From Acidobacteriota bacterium (lineage in GTDB: Bacteria > Acidobacteriota > UBA890 > WLXD01), in assembly GCA_022571615.1 (NCBI GenBank), contig JACZXM010000220.1, positions 1-5,772 on the forward strand: DNA of 5,772 nucleotides, written 5' to 3'. A program made the position numbers and the translations under genes. A model generated the notes under the pieces. That model searched no databases and was not told where the DNA came from. It worked only from the letters and a program-made list of their open reading frames with translations. Positions 1-5,772 of this stretch are shown piece after piece (position 1 is the first letter of the stretch; every line of letters starts with the position of its first letter).

Positions 1-569
1 AGGGCCGTTTCGACTCCCGGCCTTTCGGTCAGGCCGACGTCGAGGGTCTGGCGACCGCGGTGGCCGACTTCGACGGCGATGGCCACCTCGACGTGGCGAC
101 CGCCAACCTGGGCGCTCCCAACCTCATCCACTTCGGCGACGGCCGAGGAGGATTCACCCGAACCACGGTGTTCGACCCGAGGAGCGACAACACATTGTCC
201 GTTGCAGCGGCCGACCTGGACGGAGACGGCATGCAGGACCTGGTGGTCGGTAATGTGGGGTCTCGCAACGCGGTGTTCTTCAACCAGCGCGAGACGGGGG
301 AGTTCCTACGCGCTACGTTCGGCGGTGCCTCCGACGCGACGTATTGGATCGCCATCGGCGACGTCGACAGAGACGGCTTCGCCGACATTGTCGAGGCCAA
401 TTCGGGCGGCAGGAACGGTGTGTATCTGAACCGGGCGGCGAATCAGGAACGAGAGATGTCAGCGGTTCGGCTGCTTCCGTGGATGAGCCTACCTCTAGCT
501 CAGCCAAGTAGGGCAGCGTGGCCCGGCTCCGCCGCCACTCGCCGAAGCCAGTTGCCAACAGACGGATAG
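1..569 (+). CDS. FG-GAP/VCBS repeat protein, C-terminal fragment
   Basis: Partial gene, open at the left edge; the frame reads from base 3 to a TAG at 567-569. It shows three DxDxDGxxD calcium-binding-type loops: DFDGDGHLD (66-92), DLDGDGMQD (213-239) and DVDRDGFAD (360-386). Each is followed by a strand such as DVATANLG, DLVVGNVG or DIVEANSGG and then an N-x-V/I-aromatic motif. Such repeats form blades of an integrin-alpha-like beta-propeller, and the proteins are normally exported or surface-attached and used in binding. The GTG at 60 lies inside the first repeat and is not the true start, since repeat-like sequence (FDSRPFG...) precedes it. After about base 435 the repeat pattern stops, and the last ~45 residues have no recognisable domain and partly overlap the opposing GST gene. 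The family call is firm; the biological role is unknown. Confidence 0.85.
   Translation, partial: GRFDSRPFGQADVEGLATAVADFDGDGHLDVATANLGAPNLIHFGDGRGGFTRTTVFDPRSDNTLSVAAADLDGDGMQDLVVGNVGSRNAVFFNQRETGEFLRATFGGASDATYWIAIGDVDRDGFADIVEANSGGRNGVYLNRAANQEREMSAVRLLPWMSLPLAQPSRAAWPGSAATRRSQLPTDG
66..386 (+). repeat. Three FG-GAP Ca-binding loops with a 147-base period
   Basis: The first base of the DxDxDG loop falls at 66, 213 and 360, so the period is exactly 147 bases (49 codons) both times. The repeats are diverged at the base level but keep the aspartate/glycine loop, the following hydrophobic strand and the asparagine-containing turn. A fourth loop would be expected at 507, but nothing resembling it is there. 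Confidence 0.8.
500..569. other. Convergent tail-to-tail overlap of the FG-GAP and GST genes
   Basis: The + strand FG-GAP frame ends at 569 and the - strand GST frame ends at 500, giving 70 bases read in both directions. The GST C-terminus here (DYPSVGNWLRRV followed by AAEPGHAALLG) is family-like, so the overlap comes from the FG-GAP tail running on. I see no hairpin/T-run terminator for either gene in 435-569. Confidence 0.7.
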
Positions 570-1105
570 TCGCCAAGGCCAATACCGGCCTCGTCGGCCA
601 CATGGGTGTAGGCGTACAGAGCAATGTCGGCGATCGTGAACCGTTCGTCGACGAAGTAGCAGTGCTGTTTCAGGTGTCGCTCCATCGCCGCCAGCGCCCT
701 GCGACCTCCCTGTTGTCTAGCGGCTACGATCTCGGCATGCTGCCCCGCGTCAGGAGCGTAGTGCAACAAGTACCGCGCCACGGCGATGTTGGGCTCGTGG
801 TCGTACTGCTCGAAGAACATCCACTGCAGCAGGCGCGCTCGCTCGAGGCGACCCTCGGCCAGAAACCTCGTTCCCTCGGCCAGGTACCAGAGAATGGCGT
901 TGGACTCGCCCAGGTGTGTGCCATCTTCGAGACGCAGCACTGGGATGCGCAACGACGGGTTCTTGCCGGCGAACAACTCCTGGCGATTCGTTCGATCGGT
1001 GACGCTCACCTCAACGCGCTCGTAGGGCAACTGCAGATGCGCCAGCAGCAGCCTGACCTTGTAGGCGTTGCCTGATACCGGGTTGTCGTACAGCAGCAGC
1101 GACAT
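500..1105 (-). CDS. Glutathione S-transferase family protein
   Basis: A 201-residue cytosolic GST of normal length. The N-terminal thioredoxin-like domain (about 1-78) has the SGNAYKVR segment, with Ser11 and Asn13 near the usual catalytic position. It also has the cis-proline motif RIPVL (Pro55) and the glutathione-binding ESNAI motif (67-71). The helical C-terminal domain carries the N-capping box and hydrophobic staple FTIADIALYAY (156-166). Members conjugate glutathione to electrophiles or act as glutathione-dependent reductases or isomerases; the substrate here is unknown. The frame stays open upstream to 1606, but that part is the antisense-free shadow of the AI-2E gene. The ATG at 1105 is chosen because the GST fold begins there and a GGGAG ribosome site sits five bases upstream. 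It starts two bases after the AI-2E stop, so it is probably translationally coupled. Its 3' end overlaps the opposing FG-GAP gene by 70 bases. Confidence 0.9.
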   Translation of the reverse strand: MSLLLYDNPVSGNAYKVRLLLAHLQLPYERVEVSVTDRTNRQELFAGKNPSLRIPVLRLEDGTHLGESNAILWYLAEGTRFLAEGRLERARLLQWMFFEQYDHEPNIAVARYLLHYAPDAGQHAEIVAARQQGGRRALAAMERHLKQHCYFVDERFTIADIALYAYTHVADEAGIGLGDYPSVGNWLRRVAAEPGHAALLG

Positions 1106-1107
1106 GG

Positions 1108-2130
1108 CTACTCCCGCATCAGCGGCTCGAGGCGCCCGCTGAGCAACTCGGCGATCGGGCGCGTGTGCTCCATGCGTTCGAGCAGGATCTTGAGCACCGC
1201 GGTCATCGGCACCGCCAGGAACATCCCCACAATGCCCCAGAGCATGCCCCACAGAACCAGCGACATGAGAATCGCCACCGGGTGCAGGTCGAGCGACTCC
1301 CCGAGCACTTTGGGCTCGATGAAGTTGCCGAACGTGATCTGGATGGCCCCAGGAATCGCGATTGCCAGAACCGCAGTGCTGGCTCCGATATCCGGGTTCA
1401 CGAGAACGATCGGTAGCGGCAACAGCGTGGAGACGATCGAGCCGAAGCCGGGAATGAAATTGAGCAGGAAGGCCATCAGGCCGAAGACCCCGGCCAGCGG
1501 AATACCGAGAAGCGTGAGCACGGCGCCGACACTTGCCCCGGTCACCATCGACACCACTACCTTGGTGACGATGTATCGCTTCACGCGCAGCCGGACCGCG
1601 CCCCACATACCCGTCGCCTCGGCCGGCGAAGCAGCCGACCCGCCGACCAGCAGGAAGATCACGAAGATGATCACCAGGAATCCCTGCGACAGGATGTCGA
1701 TGAGCGCGTTTCCGGTTCCGACCAGCACCCTGCTAACGGCGTTGAGTGGGATCTGATCGAGCACCGTCGCCGGGTCGAGACCGAAGTACGCTAGCGGCAG
1801 CGACTCCAGGGCGTTGTCGATCAGGATGCGGATCTGAAGCTGGTAGTCACGGGCGTTGGCCAACAACCCAGCGACCGAGATCGACACCAACACCCCGACC
1901 AGCGAAAGGACCGCGACACCGAAGATGATGGTCATCAGCACGGACAACGGCCGCGGGCACCGCAGCCTGCTCGTCAACAGCTCGACCACCGGGCTGAGCG
2001 CCAATACCACGATCACCGCTACCACGAAGGGCAACAGCACGGGCCGCGCCCAGTACAGCACCCAGCCGACGGCAAGGGTCGCCAGGATCGTGAGACAGAT
2101 CGTCTGGATTCGAGATTCGCGCTCGGTCAC
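1108..2130 (-). CDS. AI-2E family (PerM/TqsA-type) membrane protein
   Basis: A 340-residue integral inner-membrane protein of the usual family length. Hydrophobic segments lie near residues 9-27, 30-48, 63-91, 146-163, 193-217, 218-245, 250-268 and 286-318, a layout of about eight helices with a soluble stretch at about 92-145. Family hallmarks are LNFIPGFGSI (223-232) and the block beginning NFIEPKVLGESLDLHPV (269-285), followed by the long hydrophobic LVLWGMLWGIVGMFLAVP segment. Known members have been linked to AI-2 export (TqsA) or Na+/H+ antiport; the name alone does not prove quorum-signal transport. The start is GTG at 2130, the only start codon between the in-frame stop at 2170-2172 and the conserved first helix. 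No strong Shine-Dalgarno sequence precedes it. It lies 75 bases after the amidase gene and is coupled to the GST gene. Confidence 0.9.
   Translation of the reverse strand: MTERESRIQTICLTILATLAVGWVLYWARPVLLPFVVAVIVVLALSPVVELLTSRLRCPRPLSVLMTIIFGVAVLSLVGVLVSISVAGLLANARDYQLQIRILIDNALESLPLAYFGLDPATVLDQIPLNAVSRVLVGTGNALIDILSQGFLVIIFVIFLLVGGSAASPAEATGMWGAVRLRVKRYIVTKVVVSMVTGASVGAVLTLLGIPLAGVFGLMAFLLNFIPGFGSIVSTLLPLPIVLVNPDIGASTAVLAIAIPGAIQITFGNFIEPKVLGESLDLHPVAILMSLVLWGMLWGIVGMFLAVPMTAVLKILLERMEHTRPIAELLSGRLEPLMRE
1111..1115 (-). promoter_or_regulatory. Ribosome binding site for the GST gene
   Basis: GGGAG on the - strand lies five bases before the ATG at 1105. It is formed by the last two sense codons (CGG GAG) of the AI-2E gene and is followed directly by that gene's TAG. 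Terminating ribosomes would cover the GST start, which implies coupled translation. It also supports 1105 as the start rather than an upstream codon in the long open frame. Confidence 0.7.
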
Positions 2131-2205
2131 GTTGCCACGGGTGGAGAGGGATGGACTCTGGGAGCCGCCTCATTGTACGCCGGTTGGCAGGCCGTGGACC
2201 GCCCG
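2131..2205 (-). promoter_or_regulatory. Gap between amidase and AI-2E genes, possible weak promoter
   Basis: This is the longest non-coding gap on the - strand. It contains TACAAT (2177 down to 2172), a five-of-six match to the -10 consensus, about 42 bases before the AI-2E start. No convincing -35 box lies 16-18 bases upstream (GGTCCA is the best placed). I see no stable hairpin with a T-run, so there is no evident intrinsic terminator between the two genes. This could be an internal promoter for AI-2E and GST, or simply a spacer within one operon. Confidence 0.25.
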
Positions 2206-3936
2206 CTACTCCGCGACCACCTGCGAATCCACCTCCGGGTGCCTGAGATGGAAGTCCGTCGCCTGCTGGTAGGCATGCGCCACCAACAGCGCGTCGGCGT
2301 CACGGTACAGGTCACCGATGAAGGAAATGCTCACCGGGGTGCCATCGTCGCGGAAACCGTTGGGAACCACCACGCACGGGTGACCGGTGAGATTGGTAGC
2401 ACCGACGATCCCGAGGCGAAACGATGGGGCAACGAATACGTCGACGTCGCGGATGGCCTGCGAGAACATCCTCTGGTACATGGTGCGGGCCCGGTTGGCC
2501 TGGATGTACTCCACCGCCGGAATCATGCGCGCGATACGGAACGTGTTGGGCCACGAGCCGCGGGTCTGCCGGGTGAGCTCGTCGTCGCGACCGCTTCGAG
2601 TCAGCTCGTCGAAGGCAGCGGCGGCCTCCGCCGTGAGCACGAAGCCGAGCGCATCGACCGGAAAGTCGGGCAGTTCGACGGGCACCAGCTCGAGCCCGAG
2701 GTCCTCACGTAGCACGCGTAGCGTCTCGAGATCGAAGTCACGGTTGTCGTAGCGCTCCGCCTCCTCGAAGGCAGCGGCGAGGTATCCGACCCGGATCTGC
2801 CGTACAGGGCGGTACGGGTCCCAGGAAAACGGCACCGTCCGCGCCGTCGGATCCAGCCCGTCGGCACCGTGGATGGCGGAGAACACGAGAGCACAGTCCT
2901 CGGCGCACCGGCACATCGGGCCGATCTTGTCCATGCTCCATGACAGCGCCATGGCGCCATAGCGGCTGACACGACCGAAAGTCGGCCGCAGTCCCGTGAC
3001 TCCGTTGCGGGTGCTTGGGGAGACGATGCTGCCGCGAGTCTCGGTCCCGATGCCGAACCCGACGCAGCCGGAGGCCGTAGCCGACCCCGGCCCGGCCGAG
3101 GATCCGCTCGAGCCCTGCTCGATCTTCCAGGGATTGCGGGTCTGGCCGCCGAACCAATAGTCACCCATGGCCAGCGCCCCGAGCGTCAGCTTGGCGACCA
3201 GCACGGCACCCGCCTGCTCGAGTCGGCGTACCACCGTTGCGTCCTCGGCAATGCGCTGATCGCGATACGGTGCAGCGCCCCAGGTGGTGGAATAACCGCG
3301 CGTCGCCAGCAGGTCCTTGGCCCCCCAGGGAATGCCGTGCAGCGGGCCACGGTACGAACCGGAGGCGATCTCCCGGTCCGCTCGACGCGCCTGATCCAGC
3401 GCCAGGTCCTCCGTGAGGCCGACCAGAAAATGGAGCTTGGCGTCGTAGTGGCGCAATCGATTCAAGTACAGGCGCGTCAGCTCGACCGACGATACCTGGC
3501 GCCGGCGAATCAGTGCCGAGAGCTTCGAAAGCGGCAGCAAGGCGAGCTCCGCGTCCTCTCGCGGCCGCTTTGGGTCGGCCCAGCGGCTCACCCGCAAGGG
3601 ACGTTGCTCGAGCGCCGGCACAACCTGTACGCCGGGCATCACCGGCTCGAACACAAGCGCCGGTGGGACCTCGTTGGGGATCTGGAGCTGCCGGATCTTC
3701 TCGAACGCCTCCAGGTTGCGGGCCAATCCATCCCGCATCATCTCGCGCTCCTGGTCATTCAGCTCGAGTCCGGCGATCTTTTCGGCCTCGGCGATCATCT
3801 CGGCGGTGATCGGAGACTCGGGCTCCTGCTGCCATCGGGCCCACAGCACACCAGGAAAAAGGGTTCCGGCAAGACCGCTGGCCGAAAACAACTGTAGAAA
3901 GCGGCGTCGATCCGTACTGGGAGCAGCTTGGGTCAT
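2206..3936 (-). CDS. Tat-exported amidase-signature (GatA-like) hydrolase
   Basis: A 576-residue amidase-signature family enzyme, which hydrolyses carboxamide C-N bonds. The N-terminus has a twin-arginine signal (TDRRRFLQLF, 8-17, then a hydrophobic stretch to about 33), so export to the periplasm or membrane surface is predicted; no clear AxA cleavage site or lipobox is seen. Residues about 41-97 form a helical segment resembling GatC. The catalytic Lys-Ser-Ser triad is visible as Lys207 (GIPWGAKD), cis-Ser279 (GSSAGPG) and nucleophile Ser303 (GTETRGSI). The 72- and 24-residue spacings match the family. Arg301 replaces the first Gly of the common TGGS motif. The C-terminal NLTGHPCVVVPNGF (515-528) and GTPVSISFIG (532-541) segments are typical. 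The ATG at 3936 has a GAGGAA site six bases or so upstream and follows the M20 stop by 13 bases. It is unlikely to be the tRNA amidotransferase itself, given the signal peptide and the lack of GatB nearby. The substrate is unknown. Confidence 0.9.
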   Translation of the reverse strand: MTQAAPSTDRRRFLQLFSASGLAGTLFPGVLWARWQQEPESPITAEMIAEAEKIAGLELNDQEREMMRDGLARNLEAFEKIRQLQIPNEVPPALVFEPVMPGVQVVPALEQRPLRVSRWADPKRPREDAELALLPLSKLSALIRRRQVSSVELTRLYLNRLRHYDAKLHFLVGLTEDLALDQARRADREIASGSYRGPLHGIPWGAKDLLATRGYSTTWGAAPYRDQRIAEDATVVRRLEQAGAVLVAKLTLGALAMGDYWFGGQTRNPWKIEQGSSGSSAGPGSATASGCVGFGIGTETRGSIVSPSTRNGVTGLRPTFGRVSRYGAMALSWSMDKIGPMCRCAEDCALVFSAIHGADGLDPTARTVPFSWDPYRPVRQIRVGYLAAAFEEAERYDNRDFDLETLRVLREDLGLELVPVELPDFPVDALGFVLTAEAAAAFDELTRSGRDDELTRQTRGSWPNTFRIARMIPAVEYIQANRARTMYQRMFSQAIRDVDVFVAPSFRLGIVGATNLTGHPCVVVPNGFRDDGTPVSISFIGDLYRDADALLVAHAYQQATDFHLRHPEVDSQVVAE

Positions 3937-3940
3937 CGGG

Positions 3941-3946
3941 TTCCTC
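3941..3946 (-). promoter_or_regulatory. Ribosome binding site for the amidase gene
   Basis: GAGGAA on the - strand, in the 13-base gap between the M20 stop codon and the amidase ATG at 3936, with four bases between the end of the element and the start. This supports the chosen start, which keeps the full Tat signal, and indicates cotranscription with the M20 gene. Confidence 0.6.
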
Positions 3947-3949
3947 GCC

Positions 3950-5224
3950 TCACGGGGGTGGTTGCAGTAGCTCCAGAAGGGTCAGGGCAAGGACCTTGGT
4001 GGCATCGACCAGGTCCTGGACGCCACACCACTCGTCTGCTTGATGCGCCTGCACAAGCCGTCCTGGCCCGTACGCAACGCAGTGCTCGATGCCGGCAATA
4101 CGAGCGACGTGTTTGTGGTCATAGGTCCCGGGGCTGGCGATGCACTCCGCGGGACGCCCCAGTACCTCGCGGACGGATCGGTCAAGCGCCGCGATCAGCG
4201 GCGAATCCGAGGGCGTTCGCACCGGTTCCACGACCAGCAGATCCTCGAGCTCGACATCCAGATCGGGATCGCCGGCGCGCGCTGCGGCAAGCACGGCCTG
4301 CACCTGGGCGCGGACCTCATCGAGCGTCTCCTCGGGCAGGAACCGGCGGTCGAGGACGATCTCGCAGCGGTCCGCCACGCACGGGGTCTGCAGCGCCTGG
4401 TCGAACTGCCCGCCCCGGATCGCGTTGACGTTCAGGGTTGCCCGTCGGGCCTCCGGTGGCTCGATCGGCATCGAGGTCCGCGTGCGTTGCAGGCCCTCGT
4501 CGATCTCACGTCGGATTCGCTCCAGTAGCGCCGCCGCCTTGTCGATCGCGTTGACGCCCAGAAAGGGCATCGACCCGTGGGCCATTTTTCCCCGGACAGT
4601 GAGGCGGTGCCACCACACACCCCGGTGACCAACACAGATCCGATCCGGGTCCAGGGGCTCGGGGATGATCACGTAGTCGGTGCGGCCGGCGGCAATTCTC
4701 CCAATCTCGGCCAGATGCGCGACCCCCGCAAAACCGCCGCTCTCCTCATCAACCGTGCCGCTGATCTCGATGGTCCCGCCAGTGCTTACGCCGGCTCGGC
4801 GCAGCGCTTCAGCAGCGAACAGCGCTGCGGCGATGCCACCCTTCATGTCGGCGCTGCCGCGGCCGTACAGACGACCGTCGCGAATCTCGCCGCCGAACGG
4901 CTCGAGGCTCCAGCCACCTCCGGCCGGCACCACGTCGAAATGGCCGTTCAGGTGGACAGTTGGCCCTGGCTCGCTGGAGCGGCGAGTTCCTACCACGTTG
5001 ACGCGTGGATACTGCGCGGTGTGCTCCGGTCGTCCCGTAGTTTCGATCAGCTCTACCTCGAAGCCGCAGGCCACGAGCTGGCGGCCGATCGTCTCGGCGC
5101 ACTCGCGGTAGTGCTCTCCTGGTGGATTGACGGTCGGGATTCGTACCAGTTGCGCAGCAAACTGAACGATCTCCTCGCGGGCCTCTTCGACCCGGCGCAA
5201 CACCCTCTCGACCGCCGTGCTCAC
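3950..5224 (-). CDS. M20 family metallohydrolase (ArgE/DapE-like)
   Basis: A 424-residue cytoplasmic dinuclear-zinc hydrolase of the M20 peptidase/deacylase family (COG0624 type), of normal length. Numbering from the GTG at 5224, expected metal ligands are His95 (GHFD), Asp126 (GSADMKGG), Glu161, Glu189 (IIPEP) and His394 (AHQADEW). The catalytic residues would be Asp97 and Glu160 (TVDEESGG). The dimerisation (lid) domain spans roughly 200-310 and includes GKMAHGSMP, whose His216 is the residue usually contributed to the partner active site. Family members remove acyl groups from amino acids (acetylornithine, succinyl-diaminopimelate), cleave small peptides, or hydrolyse carbamoyl compounds. 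No arginine or lysine biosynthesis genes are adjacent, so a catabolic amidohydrolase role is more likely than ArgE or DapE proper. The frame stays open to 5386, but the extra 54 residues are low-complexity Arg/Ser/Pro and overlap the SDR gene, so the later start is preferred. Confidence 0.9.
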   Translation of the reverse strand: MSTAVERVLRRVEEAREEIVQFAAQLVRIPTVNPPGEHYRECAETIGRQLVACGFEVELIETTGRPEHTAQYPRVNVVGTRRSSEPGPTVHLNGHFDVVPAGGGWSLEPFGGEIRDGRLYGRGSADMKGGIAAALFAAEALRRAGVSTGGTIEISGTVDEESGGFAGVAHLAEIGRIAAGRTDYVIIPEPLDPDRICVGHRGVWWHRLTVRGKMAHGSMPFLGVNAIDKAAALLERIRREIDEGLQRTRTSMPIEPPEARRATLNVNAIRGGQFDQALQTPCVADRCEIVLDRRFLPEETLDEVRAQVQAVLAAARAGDPDLDVELEDLLVVEPVRTPSDSPLIAALDRSVREVLGRPAECIASPGTYDHKHVARIAGIEHCVAYGPGRLVQAHQADEWCGVQDLVDATKVLALTLLELLQPPP

Positions 5225-5229
5225 GCGCT

Positions 5230-5234
5230 CCTCC
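5230..5234 (-). promoter_or_regulatory. Strong ribosome binding site fixing the M20 start
   Basis: GGAGG on the - strand with five bases to the GTG at 5224. This near-perfect Shine-Dalgarno sequence lies in the 43-base gap after the SDR stop. It decides in favour of the GTG over an in-frame ATG at 5386, which would overlap the SDR coding region by 119 bases. Confidence 0.75.
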
Positions 5235-5267
5235 GGCCCCAAGAAAGTGAGGTTGCGAGCCGGACGC

Positions 5268-5772
5268 TCACATTCCCGGGGGCTGGAATCGCCCGTCGAT
5301 CGCCGTCCATCCCCCATCGACGAACTGGACGCTGCCGGTGACGTAGCTCGACGCGTCCGACAGCAGGTACACGGTCGGCTCGGCAACCTCCACGGGCTTT
5401 CCCCAGCGTCCCAGGGCGCTGCGGGATGCGTACGCCTGGTACCAATCCGGGTCGGCTTTGATCGGCGCCGTCAACGGAGTATCGATCACCCCCGGCGCCA
5501 TCGCGTTGACCCGGACCCCGGCAGGACCTAGCTCCGCCGCCGCGGTCCGCACCAGCTGCACGATCCCGGCCTTGGTCGCCGCGTACACCCCTTGTCCGGG
5601 CTCGACAACAAGCGAGCGGATCGACGAGAAGATCACGATGCTGCCGGAGCGCTGGCGCTCCATAACGCTGCCGGCGGCGCGCAGCACGTTGAAGGTGCCC
5701 CCGAGATTGAGGCCTACGACGTGGTTGAACTCCTCCGAGGTGTACTGCAGTAGGAGTTTGCGCACGTTGACG
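5268..5772 (-). CDS. Short-chain dehydrogenase/reductase (SDR), C-terminal part
   Basis: A classical SDR, an NAD(P)(H)-dependent alcohol/ketone oxidoreductase, truncated at the right edge so that the N-terminal Rossmann TGxxxGxG cofactor motif is not seen. Visible are the conserved Asn of VGLNLGGTF, the strand and serine of GSIVIFSS, and the YAATK active site. The second Ser of FSS to Tyr spacing is 13 residues and Tyr to Lys is four, as in the family tetrad. The MAPGVIDTPL segment and the C-terminal LLSDASSYVTGSVQFVDGGW signature are also present. The frame is open through base 5771, and the GTG at 5765 lies inside the fold, so it is not the true start. About 168 of an expected ~250 residues are present. 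Cofactor preference and substrate cannot be judged. The gene ends 43 bases before the M20 gene and is the first seen of the - strand series. Confidence 0.92.
   Translation of the reverse strand, partial: VNVRKLLLQYTSEEFNHVVGLNLGGTFNVLRAAGSVMERQRSGSIVIFSSIRSLVVEPGQGVYAATKAGIVQLVRTAAAELGPAGVRVNAMAPGVIDTPLTAPIKADPDWYQAYASRSALGRWGKPVEVAEPTVYLLSDASSYVTGSVQFVDGGWTAIDGRFQPPGM

Noticed and set aside
1106..1606. A 167-codon N-terminal extension of the GST frame
   Set aside because: It is an alternate frame of the AI-2E coding region with Arg/Gly/His-rich, domain-free sequence; the GST fold and a good ribosome site begin at 1105.
1108..2130. Quorum-sensing (AI-2) transport system
   Set aside because: The protein belongs to the AI-2E family by sequence, but that family has varied functions and no luxS or lsr-type gene is present in the window.
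1847..2173. A - strand frame starting with ATG at 2173 near the TACAAT element
   Set aside because: It overlaps the AI-2E gene in another frame and has no hydrophobic or domain pattern, whereas the AI-2E frame has clear family motifs.
2178..2205. Possible terminator after the amidase stop codon
   Set aside because: Only short imperfect pairing (GGT/ACC) is present and no T-run follows, so an intrinsic terminator cannot be supported.
2173..2712. A 179-codon open frame on the + strand across the end of the amidase gene
   Set aside because: It is antisense to conserved amidase C-terminal sequence, shows no domain, and has no supporting ribosome site I can see.
3337..3897. A 186-codon open frame on the + strand
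   Set aside because: It is antisense to the amidase N-terminal half; the Arg/Gln/Leu-rich composition is typical of a shadow of a high-GC gene.
4577..5341. A 254-codon open frame on the + strand
   Set aside because: It lies fully antisense to the M20 gene, whose metal-ligand motifs are intact. The translation has no recognisable motif, and long antisense frames are expected at this GC content.

Overview
The window is a GC-rich, densely packed bacterial chromosomal segment. It contains no RNA genes, CRISPR arrays, insertion sequences or phage genes that I can recognise. High GC, GTG starts, a Tat-exported amidase and an FG-GAP/VCBS repeat protein fit a soil or marine bacterium such as Gemmatimonadota, Acidobacteriota, Myxococcota or a relative. 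This is inference from gene style; no marker gene fixes the phylum.

Layout. At the left edge, on the + strand, lies the 3' end of an FG-GAP/VCBS repeat protein with three Ca-binding-type repeats spaced exactly 49 codons apart, followed by a non-repeat tail. Everything else is on the - strand and is transcribed right to left: a short-chain dehydrogenase/reductase (SDR; its N-terminus is beyond the right edge), an M20 family zinc hydrolase of the ArgE/DapE type, a Tat-signal amidase with a GatC-like N-terminal segment, an AI-2E (PerM/TqsA-type) membrane protein, and a small glutathione S-transferase (GST) family protein. Gaps between the - strand genes are 43, 13, 75 and 2 bases, so they look like one operon, or two (SDR-M20-amidase and AI-2E-GST) with a possible internal promoter in the 75-base gap. 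The GST gene meets the FG-GAP gene tail to tail, and the two reading frames overlap by 70 bases.

Function. An oxidoreductase, two hydrolases of C-N (amide) bonds, a membrane permease-like protein and a GST suggest a catabolic or detoxifying set acting on some N-acyl or amide compound. One hydrolase is predicted to be exported and the other cytoplasmic. The substrate cannot be read from the sequence. I see no clearly novel defence or mobile system. The points most worth a second look are the GatC-like segment fused to an exported GatA-like amidase, and the abrupt loss of repeat structure at the end of the FG-GAP gene.
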